Of a stretch of DNA of 64,000 nucleotides, positions 22,976-35,001 are shown in pieces; the stretch's first letter is position 1, and each line of letters starts with the position of its first letter. The stretch is from Zizania palustris (lineage: Eukaryota; Streptophyta; Magnoliopsida; Poales; Poaceae), in the NCBI GenBank assembly GCA_019279435.1, contig JAAALK010000284.1, forward strand, positions 18,791,294 to 18,855,293, given 5' to 3'. The notes under the pieces were generated by a model, which saw only the letters and a program-made list of their open reading frames with translations, was not told where the DNA came from and did no database searches. The position numbers and the translations under genes are program-made.

Positions 22976-25038
22976 AGTGAGTCTTGGGATATCTCTGTTC
23001 AGGAGTCATCTTACTCCACTCCACTGCTCGGCTAATGGCACTCTCAAAATCAGCCTTGGTATAGGTGTAACCTACCCCAAACCTATCCTGCCACTTGAAC
23101 TGTTGGATCATCATGCCGACGGAGGTAAAAGTTCTCGTTCTACCATTAGCTAGCTCCTCTCTCAAGAAAGCTAACACCTCCACCTGAGACAAGCAGATCT
23201 CACACTCTCTATCACCTTCGACAGACTTCTCAGCTTTTAGCTTGATCAACTCCAATCTCAGAGACAAGCAGTTCTCACAAACAGTGGGTGGAACTGACAA
23301 GGTCTCAAGCTCTACCTTAGTCTGCTCCAACTCAGCTCTCACTCTAGCTAACTCGCCCAACTGCTCATCACTCTTGGCTCTCGGCTCAGCTATACTAGCT
23401 AAATGGGATGGGCAGTCTACACATGGCACGATGACAGTGGCATGAGCATTTTTTAGCTCCAGCTGAGCGCTTTCAAGCTCAGTGGCTATAGCGTCTCTCT
23501 CATCTACTCTCTCTGTGTACCTGGACTTCAGAGTCATCAGGTCGCACAACAACACCTCACAGTTAGGACACTCACTACTACCACCCAAGTAAGGGGAAGA
23601 AGACAGACTCTCAATCTTGCCATTTGCCATGGCAAGCTCACTCTCAAGCTCATCTATCCTCTTTTTAGCCCCTCTAAGCAGTTTCTCCCGATACATCAAC
23701 TCCTAACGATTTTGTTCTAGTAAATTAACAACTTCGTGTTCATAGGAAGATACCTTTTCATCGTAGTCGTCATCGGAGTTGCTGGAGGAGCCCTTTTCTT
23801 CCTTATCCCCAAGAGCCATTGAACAGAAGCTCTTGTGGGGTCTTCAGCTATGACGCGAGCGACTCTTCGACTTGTCCCCGAAGGCCATGAAGCAGAGGCC
23901 CATCGGATCATCCCTATCCTTCCTCTTCTTGATCACGAACTCTTCATCACTTGAACTCGAAGATGAGGAGGAAGACGAAGATCTCTTGGAGTAGCTTTTC
24001 TCCATCTCAGCGAAGAAGACCTTGTCTCGCTTCTTGTTCTCACGCATGTAGTCCTTCAGAGCCTTTCGAAAGAATATTGTCTTGGGCTTGCCCTTTGTGA
24101 AAGTGGAGTTGTCGTGCTGGACAGAGTCGTAGGAGCTACCGTCGGTTCCCTTCTTGTAACTCTTCCACTTGGGGCAATCGGCGATGAAATGACCTGGATC
24201 ACCACACTCAAAGCATTCGGATTTTGTGTCGTGTCTTTTAAGCATTCGTTTATCATAGACATGTCGCACCCGGTTCTTAAACAAACATAGATCATCATCT
24301 CCAAGCAAATCAAGCTGATCCTCAGAGATAGACATCAAAGAAAATGCAGTACAACTCAAAGCGATAGGATTAGCAGACAGTGTCGCAAGGGCCAAAGTTT
24401 TTGAGCCAAAACCAGTGAGATTTGATCTCAACTGGATATCAACCTCTAAGGCGTTGAGCTTACTAAAAAGTTCTGCGACAGTCAAGGTATCATAGGAAGC
24501 GCTCTCAACAATAGAAGAAACCTTTATCTCCCAGATCTTAGGGTCCAAGGTATGAAGAACCTTGAGCGCCTGTTCATGATCTGAGACCAGCTGACCACGA
24601 TCGGCCTTGTTGGCCTGAAGCTTGTTAATGATCGTTTGAAAACAACCAAACAAAGCCTCAACGGTCTCACCCGGCTTTTGTGAGAAATTTTCATACTCAC
24701 GCCGGTAGGTCTGATAGAGCCTAGCATTGACCTGAGATGTCCCCTCATGGTGTGCCTGGAGGGTAGCCCAGATCTCTCGAGCAGTGTCGAGATGGCTAAC
24801 ACGCTCAAACTCACTAGGACATAGACCAGAGAATAAATGTTCACTGCTTTGCTATTGTTTTGATGTTGGGCGATTATATCAGGAGAATCACGCTCAGCAA
24901 TAGGAAGTATAGTAAAAGTAGGGTGAGCACAAATATCCCAAATGTCCGAGCTCTAGCTCATAAGATAGGCTCGCATGCGAGTCTTCCAATAAGTGTAGCC
25001 AAAAGCTTCAAGGATGGGATTTTACCAGAGGAAGTCAT
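22976..25038 (-). pseudogene. Sirevirus-2 gag, truncated
   Basis: Gag polyprotein, likely starting at ATG 25038 (MTSSGKIPSL). It shows the gag core (SQKPGETVEALFGCFQ, LTVAELFSKLNALEVD), a CCHC knuckle (CFECGDPGHFIADC), a Ser-rich acidic stretch and a long coiled coil (RIDELESELAMANGKIESL; repeated CxxC pairs such as CPNCEVLLC). A frameshift near 24650 and stops near 24957 and 23700 break it. It ends at the LTR breakpoint, within a part that in complete Sireviruses runs on to pol. Confidence 0.8.
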
Positions 25039-25089
25039 GATCACTACCTGGGTTTAGAATCAGTTAAGGTATGGAAAAACCCTAACCTT

Positions 25090-25101
25090 GCTCTGATACC
25101 A
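25090..25101 (-). other. Sirevirus-2 primer binding site
   Basis: Reverse complement TGGTATCAGAGC, tRNA-Met type, two bases inside the LTR start at 25104. Confidence 0.92.
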
Positions 25102-25103
25102 CT

Positions 25104-26782
25104 TGTAGGACCGAAAGTAGTGACCAAAGGGGCGTGAATGGGAGCCTAAAAAAATTCTTCCGAATCAATGAACTAATCCTAATACCCAACGAACCTCGAC
25201 AGACAAATAACAGTAGCAAAGCAAATCACAGGAACTAAAGTTGTCTAGCCTAAAAATGACCGGTGTCCTAATTAAAATGATACTTAAAAATAAACTAAAC
25301 TAAATAAAAATAACTGCAGTAAATAAAATGTGTTCTCAAAAATATTTAATGGCATAGGGAAAAATACCTAAATATATCAATAAATATTCAGATTGCAATC
25401 TAAAAATAAAATACTAATCAAATGAATAAAACATGGATCATCCAGAAATTAATTCAGAAATAAAACTAATATATTGCACGTAAATCAAGAATAAACAATT
25501 ATTACTGTGACTAATAATTTTTTTCTTTTTATACGAGCAGACTAAAAATACTTAAATAAATAATAGGTGAGCACTAATAAAATTTTTGCAGATAAAAAAA
25601 TTAACTACGAAATTACTAACCGGATTTGCATGCTAATTAAAAATAGATAATTATTGATTTAATTAAACTAACTAAAAAATAGGAGATTAGATTGAACTTA
25701 CCAGATCCATCTTCTCTGCTGCGTGTCGTGGACTTCTTTGCGCCTGGGAAAATCGTCGTGTACACCGAGATTGCCGCCTGCCGCTGCACCAGACGTGCAC
25801 TCGTTGCGGGGCTCGCTGATGCAGGCCCGCTGTCTCGGCTGCCCGCAGTTTGCCATGCCAACACTGCCGTCGAAAAACTGGCCATGGGCCCCATGCTCGT
25901 GATGACGCAGCTCGGTCGCCGAGACCTGTGCCAACGAAAAGACCAGGTGCTGTCGTTGAAAGGAACAATACCGGGGCTCGTTGTGCACTGCGTTGAGGAA
26001 ACATGCCAAAACTGCTTTCTGCGATATGTCATGTAGCCGCCGGCTAGCTGCGCTGGCTAGGATCGCTAGGCGCTGCTGCCTATGTGGCTAGCTGCTGCCG
26101 CACGTAGCTGGCCTAGGCAGACGCGCATGCATTGCTTGCTTGCGAGACGGTGGCGATTTCCAGAGACGAAGAAAAACACCGGTGGCCAGTAGAGGAAAAG
26201 AAAACAGACTGTAGATTAATCTCCCAAAAACAGTCAACCCTAACCCTAGGGGGTTGGGGCCTATTTATAGGCAGCCCACTAATAAAGGGAAAAGACTAAT
26301 TTACCCCTAGGGTAAATTACACTGACTCTAAAATAAAATTGGAAATTACAAAAATACCTTTAGAATATTCAACTGACTCGAATAACAAATAGTGTGGACT
26401 TAAATACTGAATATTAATATCCTAAATAAAGATAATCATCGGTTGTTAGTTTTGCGCCGAAATTGACAAAGCGTCCACCGTCTTCGCACCGGGTACCTGG
26501 ATTGGGCCGACCCGATCCCGCAGCTTCCTCAGCCCGGCAATCGCTCGCCGCTAGTGTACCTAAGTCAAACCCCGGTCAACAGACCAGTGGATCCTTTGCC
26601 GCTCCTAGCCCATGTACTCAGATTGGGCCAGCCCGACTCCGCGGCTCCTCTTCCTAGCTGTTGCTCACTGCCCGTGTACCTTAGTCACACATGCCCTAGA
26701 TACGATAGGTCTTCACGTCTCCTCTTTGACTTTCGTTGACAATCACTCATCACATCTGGATCCATAAGACCCATGCTCTTCA
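25104..26782 (-). repeat. Sirevirus-2 5' LTR (about 1.68 kb)
   Basis: Starts TGTAGGACCG and ends ...GCTCTTCA in window orientation, giving TG...CA ends. The inner part is AT-rich, a minus-strand TATA box lies at 26261-26270, and the U3 side shares a tcactcatcaca word with the other Sirevirus LTRs. The open frames at 25637-26036 lie wholly inside the LTR and are not genes. Confidence 0.75.
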
Positions 26783-29700
26783 ACATGGTTCCTCAATGCC
26801 ACACTCCGTGGACCTTGGGCGTAGGCGAGATCAGGTGAGGTCCTCCAAAGGCCACCGGTGTAGTGGAGGTTGCCGCTTCTAGGTGCTGGCACCCCACTTC
26901 GTGAAGCAGCTGCAGCACCCCTTGGCCGGCCACCCATCCTGTCGTCAGCGCGAATCTTATCAAGGTCTCCTCTGTTATAAGCGCGGTCGTCTGGAGAAAT
27001 TCAAGACGGTCCCCGATCGGGTCCTGGTCGCTGAAGTTCGGAGCTTGACAGCTGGTCCCCAAATTCGCCAAGACTCCGGTCAAGGTGGAGGTGACCTCAC
27101 CAACACCTCAGAAAACAACAGCCTCCAAAGCTTGTCTGGCGGTGCGAAGATCGGAGTTCTCTGTTGTCAGCCTCTCGGCGGCTTCCTTCGAAGCTTGCTT
27201 CGCGAAGCGGAGCTTGGCGTTCTCCACCGACAGCTTCGTGCTACCCTCCTCTGAAGCTTGGAGTGCTTGTCGAAGCCTTTCATCCTCTGAAGCCATCTTC
27301 TTTAGGGCTTTAGTTGCCCTGGCCACTTCGGCCTTCATTGCCTTGCCGCCTCTTTGGCCTGCCGCTACCATTGGGCAGCTTCAGAAGCCTAGCACCGGAG
27401 GTTTTCAACTCCCTCTGTCATGATGATCTCCCGTCAACCCGCAGAGGCAGCGGCGCGCGTGAATCAATGCGAAGGCCTCGCAAGAACAAAAGGAGCCATT
27501 AATATCAAGGAAATATAAGAGGAGTGCACAAACCCCTTGCGAAGCCCAGCCTACCTAGAGTAAAGCTTCCTCGGCATTTGTAAAGAGGTCTTCGTGGCAA
27601 TTGCGGCTCAACTACGCCACCAAGTCGCTCCTCGACAGGGCCTTGCTGCCATCAAAATAGGCGAACACCACCTCCTCCACGGTTTCTCCCGACGTAAGGA
27701 GGGGCCTTATCATAGGCGCTTGACTTAAGGATGACTCTAGGGCCAGGCGCCGGTCCACAACCTCCACAACTTCATCTGAAGGCTCCGGCAGAATAACTTC
27801 GTCCAAATTAGCCCCTTCGTCATCCTTATCCGAAGAGTCCCCTTTAGACTCCCCGTCATTGCCATCACTGCTACCGGAGGATTCCTCTGCATCGGTGGCC
27901 TCAGGTCTCGCATCCTCGGGTCCACTGGCATCTAAAAAGAGATCTAGAAGCAAGTTAGCATGGAAGCACGAGGAGGAGGACAAATCTAGAGGAATACCTT
28001 CGCTCTCCTCTTCAATGGGAGAGAGTTCTGCAAACTCTGAAGCCACGAAGAGCCCCCAGTCTCTTCGGTGGGCTTGTGAGCCCTCGGACTCCGAGCCCAC
28101 GGAGGTCGATTCTAGAGCCACCGCTTCTGAGTCCGCGGAGACCGCCCTCGGTTTTAAGCCCGTAGTCACCGCTCCTAGCTCCAAACGTTCGTCCTCTGTG
28201 CCTAGAGCTGTGGCGGATCCCCCTCCGAGCACTGAGCTCGAAGGCAGCTGCCCCGCCACATCAAGGACTTCGGCAGCCGAAGGGGCTTCGGCATCCATGG
28301 CCTACGGAAGATTCCCTAAAGGATTCGCATTCTCCAAAGAACCCTCATGATGTCTAAGAAAAGAACCCTTCGGCTCACCATCGTCTGCTCTCTTCCGCTT
28401 CGAGCCCTCACCCCAATGCGCTGGGTCCACGAACTCCGGTAGGTCCTGAACTCCTTCGACACAAAGCTAGGTCCATACCCGGTTGCTCCATTCCCATGAC
28501 CCCACCAAGGCGAGCTTTTGGCTCCGCTCATCTGGTGTCGGGGGCCCCACGACACGTTCGGCCGCTATGATGACTTCCTCTAGCGCCCACACTTCGTGCG
28601 TGGCTTCAGCAGCGAAGACCGATAGTCAGTCACAAGCATCAATAAAGATAAGGACATCTCGAAACCTTACCAAGGAACTCCGAGGATACACCTCTTAGGT
28701 CGCTCGAGTCGGAGGCCCCGAACAAGTTCTTCGACTAGGAGAACGCGAGGGGACTGATCCGAAGGGTGATGAACTCTTCGACCAAGTTGAGAAACCAAGG
28801 GTTGGTTTCGGAGTCTGTAATGAGTGATTGACAGATTTTACCCTCTGATTCGAAGGGGTCCCTCCGAAGGGGTTCGGAGGTGGTTTCACCGAAGGGTTCG
28901 GTGGGTCTAGTTGCTACAGCTGTTGCAGCGGAGTGTGCCTGTCGGAGGGGTCCGACAGTACACGATGACTGAGTTGTACCGAAGGGCTCGGTACTTTGGG
29001 CGGTATATCGGAGTGTGTATTGGAGGTTGTTTACCCGGAGAGGTCTCCGGGGTACTGGAAACACTTGTCTGTCTGTCTGTGGTGCGCAGGTGACTTCGGA
29101 GGCGACGAACGATTCGCAGTAGGTGAACCTGAGTCAAGCGGGAGGCTTGATGCCAGGGGAGCAGGGAGCTCCATCACGAAGGCTGCGAAGGGGTCGAGGT
29201 CAGACCTCGGGTTGAGGTGCGCCAGAAGAAGGCAGTAAGTGCGGAGTATGACTCCGGGTGAAGGTACTTCGAGACGAAGTCCTCGGAGGCGAGGCACTTC
29301 GAAGGGTACTCCGAATGGAGTGACTTCGGAGTATGGTGGACCAAGTCCTCAACAATGAGGCAAGGCATTTGAAGTGTGCTCCGGAGGGAGACACTCGAAG
29401 GTATACCCGACGAAGGTCTCAGAAGTCGAGGTGCATCGAAGGCATGGTCCGGGTGAGGATCGTCGAGGAGTGTTCTCGGGGAGAGACACTGCGACGAAGT
29501 GCTCATGGAATGCTTCATGTGGAGGCCTTGGACGAAGGAGGGACTTCGAAGGGTGGTACTCAGAAGGTGGGGCTTCAGAGTGAAGCTGACTTCGGAGTGA
29601 AGCCGACTTCGGAGTGAGGCAGGCTTCGGAGTGAAGCTGGCTCCGGAGTGAGGCTGACTTGAGGTACTTCGGTCATGCATGGCTTTGGTACACGGACTGA

Positions 29701-31395
29701 CGGAGTTTGAGCTGGGAGAAGCTGCGAAGCCGTGGTGGTCCACTCCGAAGGTGTTGGTGCGAAGGCCCAAGGGCTTTGACGGCTTCGGCTCAAAACCGTC
29801 ACTGTATCGAAGGCTGACTTCGGTGAAGCGAAGGCCGTCATGCTCAAGGCTTCTCACCGAAGCTACCGCACCCCTCACGTGCGAAGGGGGGCTTCAGAAG
29901 GGTCCAAAACTGCAAAGGCTGACAGCGTCTGCTCTGCAAAAGCTGGTGATATCCCCTCTGTGAAGCTGACAAAAGAAGCCTCCAAATAAAGTAGACTACC
30001 AGTTGTACCCCCTGTTCTGATGAGACAAAAATAGTGTAAACCCTAGGGGTAAAGTAGTCTATTCATAGGGCTGAATAGTGCCTATAAATAGTGGAGGCTA
30101 GCTAGGTCACATCAACACTTTGAGCAGTCATTTTTGAGCTCCTGTGCTAGCCACCACATACTCTTGTGTTCATCCTGTGAGTTCATTTTGTGTTCCCTGT
30201 TCAAGCAATGAAGCTTTGATTCTATTTTCATTTACTACTTGAACTTGTATGCGTACTTCTCTTCATGCTTTGATTTCTCTGTGCACCATCTTCTCGTGAG
30301 TTTTCTGGAGAGGTGTGTGAGAAGTCTGTCTGGGTGAAGTGTGTTTTTCAGTGTCTGTTCGCTCTGTGTAAACTGGAGGCTAGACCTCTATGATTACTAG
30401 TGAAGCACTGTTCGAAGCCCGTTTTCTTCCCGTGTCGAAGTCCTCGGCGAAGTCTATTTAGTGTGCGTTTAGACCTTCGAAGTACGAAGCCTAGCACCAG
30501 TTGATGTCGCTGAGTATTTGGTCGAAGTCCACAGGGGGAAGTCTGCTCTTGCGAAGGGTGAAGTGCGAAGCATGCTCGAAGGCACCCAGTGTGCTGAGCC
30601 TGCACTGACTTAGCAGAGCTGATCGAAGTCCTCAGAGGGAAGTCCGCTCTTGCGAAGGGTGAAGTGCGAAGCCTGCTCGAAGGCACCCTGTGTGCAGAGC
30701 CCCTGCACTGACTTAGCAGAGCTGAATTTTCGGGGTTGTGGGTGGAGCGAAGTCTTCTTGGCTTTGAACTTTTGCTCCTTGTGAAGCCTGTGTTTGGAGC
30801 TGTAAAATACCTCCGAACCAGAACTTCGAAGGGTGTGTTCGAAGCCTGTTCCGCAGAAGACAGAATTAAAACAGAAAGTTATTTTTAGTCTGAAATTTTA
30901 AAAGCTCTCATTCACCCTCCCCCCTCTGGTCACCGTTTCCAATCCAACACAAGTCCCTCATGCTCATCCTCTGGACCACCCTCCGCGGCAATTCAATCCA
31001 AGACTGGATGGTCCTGGAGTCCGACACCACCTTGGCTTGGATTCCAGGAGGCCTCACAAAGGGGGCTCCGCGCCAACTGTAGGATAGAACCACTCCTGGT
31101 CCCACTTTGAGTACCAACGGTTGTTCACTTCCCTCGCCGGGAAGACGTCCAGGAACTCCTTGCAAAGCTAAAAGTTGACGCTACCGAAGGACAAAGCCCT
31201 CTCCACGTCATCTGCCCCCTCGTTCCTCTTTAGTTGGCAGCTGGCATCGTGAAGAGACGCGAAGACATCCGCTCGTCCTTCGCACCCCTCGACCCTCATG
31301 GCCCACTCGAAGATAGCAAGCCGAGCCACAACATTCGGGGACAAATAGGGGAGCTCAAAGTTGTACATCTTTAGCACCTCGCGTAGCATACCTTC
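26783..31395 (+). mobile_element. Tat-3: fragment of a third Tat element (antisense-gene region only)
   Basis: Only the antisense gene (minus strand) survives, so the element would run on the plus strand. It is cut on the left by Sirevirus-2, holds a solo Sirevirus LTR (28788-30949), and ends on the right at about 31395 inside the conserved domain, next to host-like sequence. Confidence 0.75.
26783..31395 (-). pseudogene. Tat-3 antisense gene (aORF1), decayed
   Basis: Minus-strand remnant of the same gene as in Tat-1 and Tat-2. The conserved domain lies at 31395-30955 (LPYLSPNVVARLAIFEWAMR, DASCQLK, then RMSMRDL). It resumes left of the solo LTR with VEEFITLRISPL. Next come the exon with LVGSWEWSNRVW (about 28500), an acidic Ser/Glu-rich stretch (27612-28298), a coiled coil (27108-27371, Ala/Lys/Glu heptads) and a C-terminal part matching the Tat-2 segment before DDERLLNPSEG (26783-27083). 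Removing the solo LTR and one CAAGT copy restores continuity across MRDL-VEEF. Several stops and frameshifts make it inactive. Confidence 0.75.
28788..30949 (+). repeat. Solo Sirevirus LTR (2162 bp) with TSD CAAGT
   Basis: Inverted relative to, but same family as, the LTRs at 7032 and 16010. Flanked by CAAGT at 28783-28787 and 30950-30954. A plus-strand TATA box CTATAAATAG lies at 30082-30091. Both ends (TGAGAAACC and ...TCCAACA) are intact with no internal element, the signature of LTR-LTR recombination. Confidence 0.93.
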
Positions 31396-31548
31396 AGTGA
31401 ACCTGTTATATTTTACCAGTCACATGAGATGCTAATCTTGCCACATCACGACTCATGAGGATTTCACTGTTTAGTTTCTCTTTTTAAGATTTACTTTTGG
31501 TTTTTGTCTTTTTGATATCTCTAATTTCGTATGTTTGTGTTATTACAG

Positions 31549-32042
31549 GAAGTGAAAGTGGGTGGTCAGCTGCAGGAGTCAGGTGAAAATGTATTTGTCG
31601 GTGACAAGAACCGTTGGAAGTAAGCAAGCTTGTTAATCTTTTACATCATCTCCAGTACAGAACTGATGATGTATTTTGGCCAAGTTAATGTACACGAAAA
31701 CATGTCAAAAATTAAGGATTAAATGCTTGTTCTATGTGCATAGAGCTAAAACAACATATATCATGTGCCAGAGATTGTACTATCTTGCTCAATAAATCAC
31801 TTTGGGAACTGTGGTGGCCACAATTTCCTATCTTGGTTTATTTCAAGGAGACCCAAACAAAACCTGAAGGGCAAATTCATTTCTTCCCTGTGATATTTGT
31901 AATTCCACGGACTATTGTAAGATAACTAATTTCATTGTTCTATCTTGGGATTTGATTTGGCATTTGAACGCAGAATGGGCGACAACTTTATGATGCTATG
32001 GTGGAGCGTGCTGGACCTTCGGAAACCAGTGGTCCTAAATAG
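31549..32042 (+). other. Possible terminal exons of an unidentified host gene
   Basis: One exon-like block, 31549-31619, sits between a strong 3' splice site (tgtgttattacag) and GTAAGC. It is open in one frame only and reads EVKVGGQLQESG then ENVFVGDKNRWK. A second, from 31974 after cattTgaacgcag, can read NGRQLYDAMVERAG then PSETSGPK to TAG 32040-32042. Their phases do not fit directly, so a middle exon is needed; a candidate is open around 31843-31917 (ETQTKPEGQIHFFPV) before GTAAGA. I do not recognise the protein. Upstream exons would lie beyond the transposon block. Alternatively this is a captured or dead gene fragment. Confidence 0.4.
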
Positions 32043-32229
32043 TGAGAACTTCACTTGGCAGCAATGAGCTGAGCTCCATGGCCTGTGTAGTTTTATTGAT
32101 GTTCTAGAAGGGCAAAAGCTATCATGATGTACAGTGTCACAATATGCATTTACATTGAAAAATGATGATTTGTGTTTCTAACTATCTATAGTACACAAGA
32201 AGCTGATTTAATACAACACACTTCAGTCG

Positions 32230-32745
32230 GAGGGTGCATTTAGTTCTGCTATGAGCTATAAAAAAGTTATTGTAAGATAGCTGCTGTGAAAAAATTGTTG
32301 TGAGTTATATGTTGTGGAAAAACTGAAAGTCGTTTGATTGAAACTGTTATAAAAAGCTGTTATGAGCTGATTTTTTTTAACTGATATAATTTTCATCATT
32401 ATAATATTACATACATATATATAAATAAGAAATAGTTAACATTGATGCAATTAAATAATTAGAAAATATATTAGATAAATAAAAAAATTATAGTTCATCT
32501 CATAAATTAATCGATAATTAGCTATCTAATGAAATTATGTAATGCAATATAAATCATAATGATGTTAGATCAATTAAAACACCTTGAATTTATGCTAAAA
32601 ACAGAAAAAGCAAAATGTAAGATCTAAACTGTTTTCAAATTTGTACTAGAAAAAACTAATTTTCGTAGAAGAAGCATATTTGTTAAATCCGGTTACTTCA
32701 ACTTCTGCGGAAGTAGATTTCAAAAACACACCCAAACGCATCGTG
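32230..32745. mobile_element. Candidate AT-rich non-autonomous DNA transposon (MITE-like)
   Basis: AT-rich block starting gagggtgcatttag and ending aaaaacacacccaaacgc, so the ends are loosely inverted (GGGTGCATTT against GGGTGTGTTT). The inner part has the 'aaaagctgttatgagct' style of grass MITEs. I found no clear target duplication. Confidence 0.35.
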
Positions 32746-33186
32746 AGTCACTACAGCATGACTGTATTGTATTCTGTAACGCACAACTTCATGGTTATTT
32801 CGTGCCATTTGCGACGGCAATGCGCAAGTAATCTTTACTCCTATACGGTGCCACATGGCAAGATGGTGATTCTGTGGTTTAGCAAAACTGAAAGTGCAAT
32901 GGACACCACTATTCAAAGTACTGACATTTTGCAAAGCAACAATTCCAGTGAAGGTTGGAGAAAGAGGGAAAGCAAGGGAGCAGAATAGCTGGTCGTCTGC
33001 AGTGTGGCAACCAGACATGGCTGTCCACGCTGGCACAGCACCTTATCCGGCTCCAGAATCCCAGCCACCCAATCACAATCCAAGCTACGAACGCCATTGC
33101 AAACGAAAATTCCAAAACACAAAGCAGAAACAGCAGAAACTCTAGCGATCACAAGCTCCTCGGAGCAGCAGCGGCAGCCGGCAGCA
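32746..33186 (+). promoter_or_regulatory. Upstream region of the TLP18.3-like gene
   Basis: Non-repetitive sequence before the ATG at 33187. I see no convincing TATA box. The GC content rises towards the start codon, as in many grass genes. Other open frames here overlap the real first exon in wrong frames. Confidence 0.4.
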
Positions 33187-34221
33187 ATGGAGACACTCCT
33201 TTCCCCCTCCACATTGCTCACCCCTCCGCGCGGCTCCAAGAAGCCGGCGCCAGCCGCTTTGTCGCCCCGTTCCGTCGTCTCCTGCGCGCTCAAGAGGCAG
33301 CAGCAGGCGGTCGCCGCTTGGCGTGGAGACGGCCGCGGTGGTGGCGTCGGGAGTTGGGCGTCCTTCTTGCAGCACGGCCTGGCCGCGGCGGCGCTGTCGC
33401 TGGCCATCAGCCTGGCGCCGGGGCCGGCGCCGGCCGTGGCGTCGGAGTTCGACGTGTTGAACGGCGGGCCGCCGGAGGACTCGTACGTGGTGGACGACGC
33501 CGGCGTGCTCAGTCGCGTGACCAAGTCCGACGTGAAGCGGCTCATCCGCGACCTCGAGTCCCGCAAGAACGTCAGGATCAACTTCATCACCGTCCGCAAG
33601 CTCACGGTACGTACGTAGTGGCGTAGTGCGCCCCCGCCCACGCGTCACACCGCCGCCGGCGACGGCTCATCCTGATCATAATCGCTTGCATGCCACCTTG
33701 CAGAGCAAAGCTGACGCGTTCGAGTACGCGGACCAATTGCTGGAGAAGTGGTACCCCACGGTGGAGGAGGGCAACAACAAGGGCATCGTCGTGCTCGTCA
33801 CCAGCCAGAAGGAGGGCGCCATCACAGGCGGCCCGGCCTTCGTGAAGGCCGTCGGCGACTCGATCCTCGACTCCACCGTCTCCGAGAACCTCCCAGGTAA
33901 GCTAGCCTCGCCAGCCAGCGTGCTGTGCTGTTCACGACGACAGAGCTTAAGCTTGACATGAGCTTGCATGCAGTGCTGGCGACGGACGAGAAGTACAACG
34001 AGGCGATCTACACGACGGCGAAGCGGCTGGCGGCGGCGATCGACGGGCTGCCGGACCCCGGCGGGCCTTCGTTCAAGGAGAACAAGAGGGAGTCCAACTT
34101 CAAAACCAAGGGGGAGACGGAGGAGAAGCGCGGCCAGTTCACGCTCGTCGTCGGCGGCCTGCTCGTCATCGCCTTCGTCGTGCCCATGGCGCAGTACTAC
34201 GCATACATCTCCAAGAAGTGA
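33187..34221 (+). CDS. TLP18.3: TLP18.3-like thylakoid lumen protein (TPM domain), chloroplastic
   Basis: Nuclear gene for a plastid protein. The Arabidopsis relative TLP18.3 supports photosystem II repair and has acid phosphatase activity. Three exons, 33187-33606, 33704-33896 and 33974-34221, with GT-AG introns of 97 and 77 nt, encode 286 residues, close to the Arabidopsis length of about 285. Residues 1-85 form a two-part transit peptide: Ser/Ala-rich, then a hydrophobic stretch ending AVA (83-85) before SEFDV. The TPM domain follows (SYVVDDAGVLS, VRINFITVRKLT, NKGIVVLVTSQKEGAITGG). Near the C-terminus EEKRGQF precedes a membrane helix (about 259-280) and a KK end. The ATG is the first in frame after a purine-rich leader. 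All splice phases keep the frame, and no damage is visible. The gene converges with the GDSL gene 780 bp downstream. Confidence 0.93.
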
Positions 34222-35001
34222 TCAGCCTACTGCTGCTGCAGTGTACAGTAAAATTGCTCAACATAAGAAGCTTAAAATTCTCTCGAATTTTCTGTCGAAA
34301 TTTTAGAGGCGAAACAGAGAATTATGATGAACACATGTGCACCACCGTGCCGGTTAATTTTTATTACAGTAGCACAACTGAGCAATTAGGTGCAAATCAG
34401 CACTTCCTTCCTCCCAATTCCTCTATAACTAATGATATTTTCTGCACTGTTTAATCTTTAATTCTTCCAGGCTTATAAATTTCCAGCAACACTGCAAGTC
34501 TGCAATCTGCATCGTTCTTGCAAAATGTGCCCGGGTGCAACGGGTGGGATATTATTTTTCTCATTGTTACTAGCTAAAACCCCCATGTTTTGCAACAGAT
34601 GAAAGAAAAATATGCCACAATATTGCCTAATAAAATAAATATTTTTATATGAAACATTGTATTAGCTTATTTTCTATAGTGTTTACAATGAGGACATATG
34701 CAGCAATTTATTTATATTGAATTGTGCAATGGGTTGGGGAGTTGGAGTGATGCAGATTCACCACCACCATATCATTCTAAAAAGGAGTAAAAAATGCTAA
34801 AAGCATTTACCTTCAGTTAACCATGGCTGAGGTTTAGAGGAGTTGAAGTATAGAACACATCGGGTATTTCAGGTATAACAAGCTATGGACAAGTGAAATA
34901 AGCTATATGTGATTATTGTCTATTGACAAGTAATAAATACAGCATTTGTGATCAATACAACATCTCGGTGGTTCATCAAAGCGAAAATAAAAACCCGCTC
35001 A
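34222..35001. other. Intergenic region between convergent genes, with Helitron-end-like motifs
   Basis: AT-rich 3' flanks of both genes. At 34569-34599, ACTAG then AACCCCC-ATGTTTTGCAAC resembles the reverse complement of the Helitron 3' end at 5445-5472, with several mismatches, and a similar GGGTGCAACGGG lies at 34533-34545. It may be a degenerate minus-strand non-autonomous Helitron. No ORF is credible. Confidence 0.35.

Larger units (their letters stand above)
22976..26782 (-). mobile_element. Sirevirus-2: truncated Copia element (5' LTR plus gag)
   Basis: Minus-oriented 5' half of a second Sirevirus-like element, from another family than the one at 7032. It retains its 5' LTR (25104-26782), a PBS and most of gag. 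Pol and the 3' LTR were lost at the 22975/22976 breakpoint. Its LTR start abuts the Tat-3 antisense gene at 26783, so it inserted into Tat-3. Confidence 0.82.

Noticed and set aside
25637..26036. Overlapping ORFs on both strands in the Sirevirus-2 LTR
   Set aside because: They lie wholly within an LTR with TG/CA ends and a TATA box, and no protein features are visible.
32913..33648. Long minus-strand and off-frame ORFs over the TLP18.3 first exon
   Set aside because: They are shadows of a GC-rich exon. Only the plus-strand frame from 33187 has splice sites and TPM-domain homology.
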